Shown here in pieces: positions 1 to 6,039 of a stretch of 13,445 nt of DNA. Made by a program: the position numbers and the translations under genes. Origin of the DNA: Candidatus Aminicenantota bacterium (GTDB taxonomy: Bacteria > Acidobacteriota > Aminicenantia > JAMOAD01). The stretch covers positions 1 to 13,445 of the forward strand of contig JAMOUT010000024.1 of NCBI GenBank assembly GCA_027061995.1, in the 5' to 3' direction. Within the stretch, counting starts at the first letter, position 1, and every line of letters begins with the position of its first letter. The notes beneath the pieces were generated by a model. That model was given only the letters and a program-made list of their open reading frames with translations, was not told the origin of the DNA and searched no databases.

Positions 1-1
1 A

Positions 2-73
2 AATGAAGTTTATGAAAATATTAAAATTGCTCCACTTGTTGAAATTAAAAATGATTTGTCTAAAGGAGGTTAA
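2..73 (+). CDS. C-terminal tail of an unrecognised protein, partial at window edge
   Basis: An open frame enters from the left edge and ends at TAA 71-73, giving 23 residues that finish in Glu-Ile-Lys-Asn-Asp-Leu-Ser-Lys-Gly-Gly. The codons for its last Lys-Gly-Gly form the Shine-Dalgarno AAAGGAGGT of the small ORF starting at 76, so the two would be translationally coupled. Too little is visible to name a family. It could equally be a chance open frame, but the coupling to a strong ribosome binding site favours a real gene end. Confidence 0.35.
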   Translation, partial: NEVYENIKIAPLVEIKNDLSKGG

Positions 74-75
74 AG

Positions 76-198
76 ATGGTAAAATTTATACTTAAAAACT
101 GTCAACCTATTTCAGGACAAGACAAAGATACAAGCTGTTCCAGCTATTTAATAACTATAGAGATTGCTTTAATAGAACTTCTTTGTTCGTTATTTTAA
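76..198 (+). CDS. 40-residue ORF of unknown function with a perfect ribosome binding site; possibly a frameshifted remnant
   Basis: ATG 76 follows AAAGGAGGT by five or six bases, an ideal Shine-Dalgarno, and two bases after the preceding stop. The product has 40 residues with Cys at 9, 21 and 37 and a hydrophobic C-terminal third (from about residue 24). I recognise no family. A second plus frame is open from about 96 to TAA 213-215 and encodes a more protein-like stretch including Tyr-Arg-Asp-Cys-Phe-Asn-Arg, so a longer gene may have been broken by a frameshift near 96-120. The region lies beside two other decayed genes, which supports decay, but a genuine small peptide cannot be excluded. 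Confidence 0.3.
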   Translation: MVKFILKNCQPISGQDKDTSCSSYLITIEIALIELLCSLF

Positions 199-232
199 GC
201 GGAATGGGGGTTTAAGAGAAAGTGGTTTGTTT

Positions 233-256
233 AAAACGGTAAATTCTTACTGTTTT
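233..256 (+). terminator. Weak hairpin downstream of the plus-strand ORF
   Basis: AAAACGGTAA and TTACTGTTTT pair over ten positions, with one G-U wobble, around the loop ATTC. The 3' arm ends in four T. It lies 35 bases after the stop of the small plus-strand ORF and could end that transcript. The stem is mostly A-T, so its strength is doubtful. Confidence 0.25.
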
Positions 257-301
257 GCCTATTATTAATTATAGTCCGAGCCTTGATTCTAAAAAAATAT
301 T

Positions 302-329
302 AAAAGGAATGGTTTGAATATATCCTTTT
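302..329 (-). terminator. Candidate terminator after the hicBA pair
   Basis: AAAAGGA (302-308) and TCCTTTT (323-329) form a seven-base stem with a 14-base loop. On the minus strand the hairpin starts 16 bases after the repaired hicA stop at 345 and runs into a T-rich stretch (TTTTAATATTTTTTT). The position fits a terminator for the hicB-hicA transcript; the long loop and low GC content keep confidence low. Confidence 0.35.
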
Positions 330-344
330 TACAATAATTTTAGA

Positions 345-589
345 TTACTTATCTTTGTATTTTGTGTAGATTTTCATAAATTTTTCCAAATTCATCTCTA
401 TGTCTTCCCTAATAATTTTACGCAAAAGACCTTTTGGAAGTTCTTTATTGCTATGAAAGGAACCGTTGTTATTCTACCATCGTCAGACTTTAATCTAACA
501 TGGGAACCCTTAGTTCTAATTATCTTAAAACCTATTGATTGTAAAAATTTTACAAAATCTTTACCTTTAATTGCCGGAAGTTTGGACAT
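345..589 (-). pseudogene. hicA: HicA-type mRNA interferase toxin, frameshifted
   Basis: HicA toxins are small dsRBD-fold ribonucleases that cleave mRNA and are neutralised by HicB. The first 45 residues match the family: start Met-Ser-Lys-Leu-Pro, then Lys-Gly-Ser-His-Val-Arg-Leu at 27-33 with the catalytic-type His30, then Gly-Arg-Ile-Thr-Thr-Val-Pro. Directly after Val-Pro-Phe the family pattern (His-Ser-Asn-Lys-Glu-Leu-Pro-Lys-Gly-Leu-Leu-Arg-Lys-Ile-Ile) continues in another frame. The frame changes at the three-base homopolymer 456-458, consistent with loss of one base. Uncorrected, the product is 63 residues with a wrong C-terminus ending at 398; with one base restored it would be 81 residues ending at 345. 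The start overlaps the end of hicB by 23 bases. The toxin is probably inactive, unless the shift is a sequencing error or is bypassed. Confidence 0.85.
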
Positions 590-803
590 TTGTTGTTAGT
601 TCTATTTCTCTAAAACCCACAAATTTATTTAAAGATTCTATATTTACCTCTTCGAGACACATATCTATTACCTCTTTTATGTTTTTTAATGCTTCATCTA
701 TGTTTTTTCCGTAGGAATGGCACCCTTTAAACAGCGGATAGCTAACTATATAATAACCATCTTCGTCAACTTCAATAATTACAGGTAAATGCAATTTTTC
801 CAT
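567..803 (-). CDS. hicB: HicB-family antitoxin
   Basis: HicB proteins bind and inhibit HicA and often repress their own promoter. This 78-residue protein has the N-terminal HicB-like fold signature: a short beta strand Leu-Pro-Val-Ile-Ile-Glu, Asp-Glu-Asp-Gly-Tyr-Tyr at 13-18, Pro-Leu-Phe-Lys-Gly-Cys-His-Ser at 23-30, then Ile-Asp-Glu-Ala-Leu-Lys-Asn-Ile-Lys-Glu at 35-44. It is short, with no obvious C-terminal DNA-binding domain beyond about residue 60, so it is of the HicB-like type. GAGG lies about six bases before the ATG, and a sigma70-type promoter lies at 824-851. It is upstream of and overlaps the broken hicA. The reading frame is intact, so the antitoxin outlives its toxin here. Confidence 0.85.
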   Translation of the reverse strand: MEKLHLPVIIEVDEDGYYIVSYPLFKGCHSYGKNIDEALKNIKEVIDMCLEEVNIESLNKFVGFREIELTTNVQTSGN

Positions 804-823
804 TTTTTACCTCAATATATTTT

Positions 824-851
824 ATTATAGCATTTTTTCCGTTATTGGCAA
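824..851 (-). promoter_or_regulatory. Sigma70-type promoter of hicBA
   Basis: On the minus strand TTGCCA (851-846) and TATAAT (829-824) are separated by 16 bases. The expected transcription start is near 817, about 14 bases before the hicB ATG, with GAGG in between. It overlaps the end of the gene remnant at 842-959. No operator repeat is clear. Confidence 0.6.
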
Positions 852-959
852 GTTTTGGTTGAGTTTTTTATTAGCCTCTCTACTTCTTTATATTCTTCAA
901 ACTCAATTTTTCAAAACAGTCGAGCATTCCCCCTAAAACTTCAAGCACCCTTAAACAGA
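842..959 (-). pseudogene. Decayed C-terminal tail of an unrecognised gene
   Basis: Between the stop of the membrane protein at 961 and the hicBA promoter, two minus-strand frames join into one protein-like stretch. The first encodes Val-Leu-Glu-Val-Leu-Gly-Gly-Met-Leu-Asp-Cys-Phe-Glu-Lys. The second encodes Glu-Phe-Glu-Glu-Tyr-Lys-Glu-Val-Glu-Arg-Leu-Ile-Lys and ends at TAA 844-842. The switch falls at the T run 907-911, consistent with a one-base change. The stretch has acidic helix-like composition and no start codon with a ribosome binding site. I do not recognise the family. It may be what is left of a gene after a deletion, or a chance match of two short open frames. Confidence 0.3.
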
Positions 960-960
960 T

Positions 961-1380
961 TTATTCATCATCCTTTTTTATCCTTTTTTTCTTTTTCCCG
1001 TTTTTGAATTTAAAATATTCTTTTATTATATTTATTATACCAATACAGAATAAACAGATAACCGATAATAATATTATATTAATTTTACCGTTTGATATAT
1101 TATAATAAACAATAAAAACACCTATCATAAATAAAACAAGAATCCCTATTATTAATAATTTTCCTGTTTTCTCCGATAATATTTTTATATTAGCCTTTTT
1201 TCTCATAAACGGGAAAGATAAAAAGATAATAAACCATCCGATAAAAACCGTAAACAGTATTAATAAATAACCCCAATCCATTATTTTGGGTTTTGTATAA
1301 ATCAGAACGCATATTATTATATTGATAATTATAAATGAGATTCCCGATAAAATATAATTATTTTTTTCCCTTTCTTTCAT
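961..1380 (-). CDS. Small four-helix membrane protein, unknown function
   Basis: A 139-residue, very Ile- and Phe-rich protein with four predicted membrane segments at about residues 9-29, 36-56, 73-93 and 98-119. It has a basic loop after helix 2 (Arg-Lys-Lys at 60-62) and a cytoplasmic-type tail rich in Lys ending Lys-Lys-Asp-Asp-Glu. There is no signal peptide or catalytic motif that I can see, and I recognise no family. It has its own promoter (1407-1436) overlapping the terminator of the operon upstream. Only a weak purine-rich ribosome binding site (AGAGAG) precedes the ATG. The coding frame is clean over its whole length, so a real gene is likely. Confidence 0.7.
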   Translation of the reverse strand: MKEREKNNYILSGISFIIINIIICVLIYTKPKIMDWGYLLILFTVFIGWFIIFLSFPFMRKKANIKILSEKTGKLLIIGILVLFMIGVFIVYYNISNGKINIILLSVICLFCIGIINIIKEYFKFKNGKKKKRIKKDDE

Positions 1381-1406
1381 TATGCTCTCTATTAACTCTA
1401 TAAAAT

Positions 1407-1436
1407 AATATAATAAAAATCTTTGACTATTGTCAA
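1407..1436 (-). promoter_or_regulatory. Promoter of the small membrane protein gene
   Basis: On the minus strand a perfect TTGACA (1436-1431) is followed, 17 bases on, by TTATAT (1413-1408), or 18 bases on by TATATT (1412-1407). The expected start is about 20 bases before the ATG at 1380. The -35 box lies within the hairpin at 1422-1437 that ends the preceding operon. Confidence 0.55.
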
Positions 1437-1437
1437 A
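1422..1437 (-). terminator. Hairpin terminator of the pckA-kinase-tnaA-glycosyltransferase operon
   Basis: On the minus strand TTTGAC, loop AATA, GTCAAA, then GATTTTTATTATATT. The hairpin starts seven bases after the glycosyltransferase stop at 1445. The stem is only six base pairs but the T run and position are right for an intrinsic terminator. The same bases carry the -35 box of the next gene. Confidence 0.55.
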
Positions 1438-1444
1438 CTGCCAA

Positions 1445-2275
1445 TCATTTTAAATAATCGGATATATATTTTTCCCACTTCTCATATTCTTTAGTCTTAC
1501 CCCGTTTTATTAAGCCTGTCATATATATTCCCAACTTTCTTAATAACTCCTCTTTTGCTAATTCCAATTTTTCACCTTCAAAAAATCCGTTTTCAATCAA
1601 ATCTTTTAACCCGTTAATTCTGAATATCTCTATCTGATCATATTTTTTCGATAATTGCTCCCAATCCCCATCCCTTTTTATTATCAGAGATTCATCTATA
1701 TATCCGATTTTATGTTTTGATAATAATCTAAGCCAAAATTCATAATCCTCCGCTATTTCCAAATCTTCCCTGAATCCCCCGAATTCTTCAAAAAGGGAAC
1801 TTTCAAGCAGAACCGTTGAAGGTCCCACAATACATTTTTTTAAAGCATCTTTAAAAATATCCCCTACCCTTCTGTGCTTTTGTTTTTTCTGGGATAATAA
1901 TTTGCCGTTTCTAATCCAAATCTCTTTTGTATGAACAATTCTGTATTCGGGATTTTCCCTTAAATATTTTAACTGTTTCTCAAGTTTATATATATTCCAC
2001 AAATCATCGGAATCAAGAAAAGCTGTATAATTTCCCCTTGCAATTCCAAAACCTTTGTTTCTGACAAGCCCGGGCATCCCTGTCCGCTCTATCTTATAAT
2101 ATTTTAACCCGTTTGATACGGAGAACCATTCTATCCTTTCATCTTCCGAACCATCATCAACAATAATAATCTCATAATCATTTATCGTCTGTCTTAATAT
2201 TGAATTTACCGCTTCCTCCAATTGCTCATAACGATTATAAACCGGTATAATCACTGAAACAAGTATTGTTTTCAT
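1445..2275 (-). CDS. Family 2 glycosyltransferase
   Basis: A GT-A-fold inverting glycosyltransferase of 276 residues that would transfer a sugar from a nucleotide-sugar donor, probably onto a surface glycan or lipid; donor and acceptor cannot be read from the sequence. The N-terminus has the GT2 signature Val-Ser-Val-Ile-Ile-Pro-Val-Tyr-Asn at 6-14 and Ile-Ile-Ile-Val-Asp-Asp-Gly-Ser at 36-43. The metal-binding motif Asp-Ser-Asp-Asp is at 88-91 after Thr-Ala-Phe-Leu. Ala-Glu-Asp-Tyr-Glu-Phe-Trp at 175-181 supplies the ED acid/base motif. There is no membrane segment, so it is cytosolic or peripheral. The start is seven bases after the tnaA stop with AGAAG before it, so it is the last gene of the pckA operon. 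Its place among central-metabolism genes is unexplained. Confidence 0.9.
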   Translation of the reverse strand: MKTILVSVIIPVYNRYEQLEEAVNSILRQTINDYEIIIVDDGSEDERIEWFSVSNGLKYYKIERTGMPGLVRNKGFGIARGNYTAFLDSDDLWNIYKLEKQLKYLRENPEYRIVHTKEIWIRNGKLLSQKKQKHRRVGDIFKDALKKCIVGPSTVLLESSLFEEFGGFREDLEIAEDYEFWLRLLSKHKIGYIDESLIIKRDGDWEQLSKKYDQIEIFRINGLKDLIENGFFEGEKLELAKEELLRKLGIYMTGLIKRGKTKEYEKWEKYISDYLK

Positions 2276-2282
2276 CTTCTAT

Positions 2283-3659
2283 CTATAGTTTTTTAAATTT
2301 TGTTGTAAAATGCCTCATAATAGGGGGCTCCTCTATAATTTTAAGACCCCTCTTTATCTTATCTCTTCTCTCAAGAATATTTGCAGCTGCGGAAGCTGCG
2401 AAATTCATATGGTTATCAGTATAAACTCTCCTCGGAACAGCGAGTCTTAAAAGTTCAAGTTTAGGATACCTCTCCTTTCCGGTTTCAGGATCTCTGTCCG
2501 CAAGAACAGTTCCTATCTCAACACCTCTGACACCCCCCTCTATATAAAGTTCAACTCCAAGCAGTTGAGCCGGATACTCTTTTTGAGGGATATCAGGGAA
2601 AATGGTTTTCGCATCAAGAAAAACAGCATGCCCTCCGACAGGTTCAAGCATGGGAACTCCGTATTCTTTTAGTTTTTTCCCGAGATATTCAACCTGCCTT
2701 ATCCTTGATTCGAGATAATCAAACTCTGTTCCCTCGTATAAACCTCTTGCAAGGGCGGCCATATCTCTTCCATTCATCCCGCCATAGGTAACAAAACCCT
2801 CGAACATAATATTATAAACACTCGCTCTTTTGAACAACTCCGGATCTCTCATCGCTATAAATCCCCCCATATTCACTATGGCATCTTTTTTACTGCTCAT
2901 GGTCATTCCGTCAACATAAGAAAAAAGCTCTTTAACAATCTCCCTTATTGTTTTTTCTTTATATTTTTCCTCTCTCAATTTTATAAAATAGCAGTTTTCG
3001 GCAAACCTTGCACCATCAATAATCAATCTCACACCATACTTTTTGCAAAGAGCGGAGACCTGCTTTATATTTTCAAGTGAAACAGGTTGCCCCCAACCGG
3101 TGTTGTTAGTTATGGTAACAATTACAAAAGGGATTTTTTCTATAGGATTTTCCCTTAAAACATTTTCAAGTTTATTAATATCAACATTTCCTTTGAAAGG
3201 TCGTATCAGCTTCGGGTCAAAACCCTCGTCTATCGTGCAATCAACCGCTTTTGCACCTCTGAATTCTATATGTCCTTTTGTTGTCCCAAAATGGGAATTT
3301 CCCGGAATTATATCCCCCTTTTTCACAAGGGTTGAAAATAAAACATTTTCAGCCGCTCTACCTTGATGGGTGGGTAAAAAATAATCAAAACCCAAAATAT
3401 CCTTAATCGCCTCTTTTAATTTATAATAAGACCGGGAGCCTGCATAACTTTCATCACCGGTCATCATCTCTCCCCACTGAACATCACTCATTGCCCCGGT
3501 GCCCGAATCAGTCAAAAGATCAATGAATACCATATCACTCTTCAAATTAAACAAATTATAATAATTTTCATTAATATATTTTTCCCTCTCTTTTTTTGTG
3601 GTTCTCTTAAATGATTCCACCATTTTAATTTTATAAGGTTCCGCATAAGGCATTTTCAT
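2283..3659 (-). CDS. tnaA: Tryptophanase (PLP beta-eliminating lyase)
   Basis: Tryptophanase splits L-tryptophan into indole, pyruvate and ammonia using PLP. The 458 residues cover the full family length. Landmarks are Leu-Leu-Thr-Asp-Ser-Gly-Thr-Gly at 48-55, Gly-Asp-Glu at 68-70, Thr-His-Gln-Gly-Arg at 97-101, Asn186, Asp215 and Arg218 around the cofactor, Ser-Ser-Lys-Lys with PLP lysine Lys258, and carboxylate-binding Arg405. To separate it from tyrosine phenol-lyase: the position of the lyase's Arg381 is Ile382 here, as in tryptophanase, and the position of its Phe448 is His450, as in tryptophanase. The third discriminating site (Thr in the lyase, Asp in tryptophanase) is Gly125, matching neither. 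AAGGAG precedes the ATG. It lies 29 bases after the kinase gene, with no room for a tnaC-type leader, so regulation would be through the operon promoter. Family membership is certain; substrate is likely tryptophan. Confidence 0.88.
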   Translation of the reverse strand: MKMPYAEPYKIKMVESFKRTTKKEREKYINENYYNLFNLKSDMVFIDLLTDSGTGAMSDVQWGEMMTGDESYAGSRSYYKLKEAIKDILGFDYFLPTHQGRAAENVLFSTLVKKGDIIPGNSHFGTTKGHIEFRGAKAVDCTIDEGFDPKLIRPFKGNVDINKLENVLRENPIEKIPFVIVTITNNTGWGQPVSLENIKQVSALCKKYGVRLIIDGARFAENCYFIKLREEKYKEKTIREIVKELFSYVDGMTMSSKKDAIVNMGGFIAMRDPELFKRASVYNIMFEGFVTYGGMNGRDMAALARGLYEGTEFDYLESRIRQVEYLGKKLKEYGVPMLEPVGGHAVFLDAKTIFPDIPQKEYPAQLLGVELYIEGGVRGVEIGTVLADRDPETGKERYPKLELLRLAVPRRVYTDNHMNFAASAAANILERRDKIKRGLKIIEEPPIMRHFTTKFKKL

Positions 3660-3688
3660 GGTTTTCTCCTTAACAGGACTATTATTAC

Positions 3689-4279
3689 TTATATATTATT
3701 ATTAATTGTTTTTAAAAGATTATCCATAAACAGAAAAAGTTCATCCAATGATTTTTCATTAAGATAAAAAAAATCGGATTCCCCTATGCAAGCCCCGACT
3801 TGCTGACCATCGGGAGGTTCACCTATCCCCCACTCTCTATTTAGTTTTTTTTCAATCTCCTCTTCCGACATCGGATCAGAACCTCTTTTTCTGCTCTTGA
3901 CCCTTTCTATCAAGATTTTCTTGGGAGCTACGATAGCGAGAAGAAAAAAATTTTCCATCTTTCTTAATTCCTCTATCTCCGCAGGATTTCTTATCCCGTC
4001 TATCACCCAATCTTTGTTCTCATCATCAGAAAGAATTTTCTCTCTTACCCTTTTACCGAGAACTCCGGCTCCCTCTTTCGCCCTTAATCCGTTTCCGATT
4101 TTCATAAGATTTTCTCTCGTTTCCTCAAGCCTCTCTTTTCTGAGAGCTTCCCTGACCATATCGGAAAGTGATACATAATCAAATCCCTGTGTTTTCAACC
4201 AATTAGAGACTTCCCCCTTGCCTGAGGCAAGGGGACCTGTCAAACCTATTTTAATCCCTCTTTTTATTTTCCCGGACAC
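3689..4279 (-). CDS. P-loop kinase of the dephospho-CoA/nucleotide kinase group
   Basis: A 196-residue cytosolic P-loop kinase. Ile-Gly-Leu-Thr-Gly-Pro-Leu-Ala-Ser-Gly-Lys-Gly at 11-22 is the Walker A loop. Ser-Leu-Ser-Asp-Met-Val-Arg-Glu at 37-44 is the substrate-side helix. Val-Ile-Asp-Gly-Ile-Arg-Asn-Pro at 92-99 and the Arg-rich lid around 126-134 (Arg-Val-Lys-Ser-Arg-Lys-Arg-Gly) follow. The pattern, including Gly-Gln-Gln-Val near 158-161, resembles CoaE-like kinases of the UPF0200 type and the kinase domain fused to some dCMP deaminases, rather than classical bacterial CoaE. Substrate, dephospho-CoA or a (d)NMP, is therefore open. The start is GTG at 4279, overlapping the pckA end by 16 bases, with GGAG about 11 bases upstream; no earlier in-frame Met is better placed. 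Translation is probably coupled to pckA. Confidence 0.75.
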   Translation of the reverse strand: MSGKIKRGIKIGLTGPLASGKGEVSNWLKTQGFDYVSLSDMVREALRKERLEETRENLMKIGNGLRAKEGAGVLGKRVREKILSDDENKDWVIDGIRNPAEIEELRKMENFFLLAIVAPKKILIERVKSRKRGSDPMSEEEIEKKLNREWGIGEPPDGQQVGACIGESDFFYLNEKSLDELFLFMDNLLKTINNNI

Positions 4280-5910
4280 TGGCTTATTATCTCCTCGGGT
4301 AAATTTTTATTACCGTAAACTTTATCAAAATAATCACTAAAATCCTGAGCAAGCTTATTTGCCCTTTTTTCAAACTCCTCCCCATTATCCCATGTAAGTT
4401 TAGGATTAAGTATATCAGCGGGGGTATCTCCGGGGCATTGCTTCGGAATATTGAGATGAAATCTTTTATCTTCAAAATATTCCACATTTTTGAGTTTACC
4501 GGTTACTGCTGCTTCAACAACTTTCCTTGTAATATTTATATCGAATCTTTTTCCGATTCCATAGGGACCTCCTGTCCAACCTGTATTAATAAGATAAACA
4601 TCAGTTCCATGTTCTTTCATCTTTTTACCGAGAAGTTCAGCATAATCATTAGGGTTTCGAGGCATAAAAGGTTCTCCGAAAAATCTTGAGAAAGTTGACA
4701 CCGGGTCAATTATTCCTGTTTCCGTTCCGGCAAGTTTACTCGTGTATCCCATTAAAAACCATAACATAGCCTGATATTCATTAAGCTTTGCCACGGGAGG
4801 AAGGACTCCGTTAGCATCAGCGGTTAAAAATACAACTGTTTTAGGATGCCCTGAAGTTGATGATTTTTTTATATTTGTCAGATATACCAATGGATAAGAT
4901 GCTCTTGAGTTTTCAGTTAATCTATTATCAAAATAATCAAATGTGCCGTCAGGATAAATCATGGCATTTTCAACAATGCTTCCATGCTCATCATAAGGAG
5001 CTTCATGCATAACGGCATTATATATCTCAGGTTCTTTTTCAGGATTTATATTAATCATTTTCGCATAACATCCGTTTTCAAAATTTGCTATCCCATCATC
5101 ACTCCACCCATGCTCATCATCTCCGAGCAATGCCCTTGAAGGGTCAGCCGAAAGAGTGGTTTTACCGGTTCCGGAAAGTCCGAGAAATAGTGCGGAAACC
5201 CCGTCTTCCCCTTCGTTTGCCGAACAATGCAGAGGAAGTATTCCCTCTTCGGGAAGATAATAATTCATAACCGTAAACATAAGTTTTTTAACACTTCCCA
5301 TATAAGCGGAACCTATGATTATTCCCACCCTTCTATCATAATCAAAAGCGATAATCATATTCGATGTTTTTCCGTTAGGAAGTTTTCTCAATCTTCCCTC
5401 ATATCGCTTTCTATCAAGTTTATCATAGGGGAAAACAATAAGATCAAAAGGTTTATTATGAAATATACTGTTTTCTATTCCCGAGGTTCTTTCTCTGAAC
5501 ATATTATCGGTAAATAATGCTGTAAGAGCTTTGTCTGTAATTGTTCTAACCGGAAGTGCATATTTATTGTCGGCTCCTATAACCCTGTCAGTTATATAAA
5601 GCTCTTTTTTGGTTTCCATAAGTCTCATGGCATCTTCAAAAACCATATCAAATGTTTCTTCGTCAATAGGCAAATTATAGGGGGAATCCCAATCAATCGT
5701 TCCTTCACTTTCAGCTCTTTTTACCGTAACAGTATCCTTAGGGCTCCTACCTGTTGATTCGGGAGGTGTCCATGTGGCAAGAGCACCGAATTTTGAAACA
5801 ATAGCCTCCTTATTACGAACAATATCATCAATTAATTTTTTTCTTGAATAGTTCTCCTTTTTTACCGGATGTTTTTTAACATTTTCTTCCAGTATTTGTT
5901 TTATCTCCAT
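4264..5910 (-). CDS. pckA: Phosphoenolpyruvate carboxykinase (ATP)
   Basis: Interconverts oxaloacetate plus ATP and PEP plus CO2 plus ADP; in anaerobes it may run toward oxaloacetate. The 548 residues match the ATP-dependent family. Leu-His-Cys-Ser-Ala-Asn at 227-232 precedes the P-loop Gly-Leu-Ser-Gly-Thr-Gly-Lys-Thr-Thr at 244-252. Gly-Asp-Asp-Glu-His-Gly-Trp at 263-269 holds metal-binding Asp, and Glu-Asn-Ser-Arg at 333-336 the substrate Arg. Thr-Gly-Trp-Thr-Gly-Gly-Pro-Tyr-Gly at 443-451 is the adenine-binding loop. Gly-Ser-Ala-Tyr-Met-Gly-Ser-Val-Lys-Lys at 200-209 holds the active-site Lys. First gene of a four-gene operon behind a consensus promoter; AAGGAGAG precedes the ATG. The gene 3' to it overlaps by 16 bases. 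Confidence 0.97.
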   Translation of the reverse strand: MEIKQILEENVKKHPVKKENYSRKKLIDDIVRNKEAIVSKFGALATWTPPESTGRSPKDTVTVKRAESEGTIDWDSPYNLPIDEETFDMVFEDAMRLMETKKELYITDRVIGADNKYALPVRTITDKALTALFTDNMFRERTSGIENSIFHNKPFDLIVFPYDKLDRKRYEGRLRKLPNGKTSNMIIAFDYDRRVGIIIGSAYMGSVKKLMFTVMNYYLPEEGILPLHCSANEGEDGVSALFLGLSGTGKTTLSADPSRALLGDDEHGWSDDGIANFENGCYAKMININPEKEPEIYNAVMHEAPYDEHGSIVENAMIYPDGTFDYFDNRLTENSRASYPLVYLTNIKKSSTSGHPKTVVFLTADANGVLPPVAKLNEYQAMLWFLMGYTSKLAGTETGIIDPVSTFSRFFGEPFMPRNPNDYAELLGKKMKEHGTDVYLINTGWTGGPYGIGKRFDINITRKVVEAAVTGKLKNVEYFEDKRFHLNIPKQCPGDTPADILNPKLTWDNGEEFEKRANKLAQDFSDYFDKVYGNKNLPEEIISQCPGK

Positions 5911-5947
5911 CTCTCTCTCCTTGAATTTAATTCATTGTTCAAATATG

Positions 5948-5976
5948 ATTATAAACTAATTATATTTTTCATTCAA
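5948..5976 (-). promoter_or_regulatory. Promoter of the pckA operon
   Basis: On the minus strand TTGAAT (5976-5971) and a perfect TATAAT (5953-5948) are 17 bases apart. Transcription would start near 5941, leaving a leader of about 30 bases with AAGGAGAG before the pckA ATG. No clear operator repeat was found nearby. Confidence 0.7.
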
Positions 5977-6011
5977 CATAATAATTTTGACATTTTTTCT
6001 CGGGAAAATTC

Positions 6012-6026
6012 ATTGAAATCTTCAAT
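6012..6026 (-). terminator. Short hairpin after the MFS transporter gene
   Basis: On the minus strand ATTGAA, loop GAT, TTCAAT, then GAATTTTCCC. It lies 13 bases after the stop at 6040 and before the pckA promoter. The stem is perfect but only six base pairs and the T run is short, so it is a weak candidate. Confidence 0.3.
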
Positions 6027-6039
6027 ATCTTCATCTTTT

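Noticed and set aside
398-589. The 63-residue reading as a normal short HicA
   Set aside because: The family pattern after Thr-Thr-Val-Pro continues in another frame, so the C-terminus of this reading is an artefact of the frameshift.
2283-3659. Tyrosine phenol-lyase as the identity of the PLP lyase
   Set aside because: The position of the lyase's Arg381 is Ile382 and that of Phe448 is His450, both tryptophanase-like; only Gly125 is non-committal.
3660-3688. A tnaC-like leader peptide in front of tryptophanase
   Set aside because: Only 29 bases separate the genes and they hold just a ribosome binding site.
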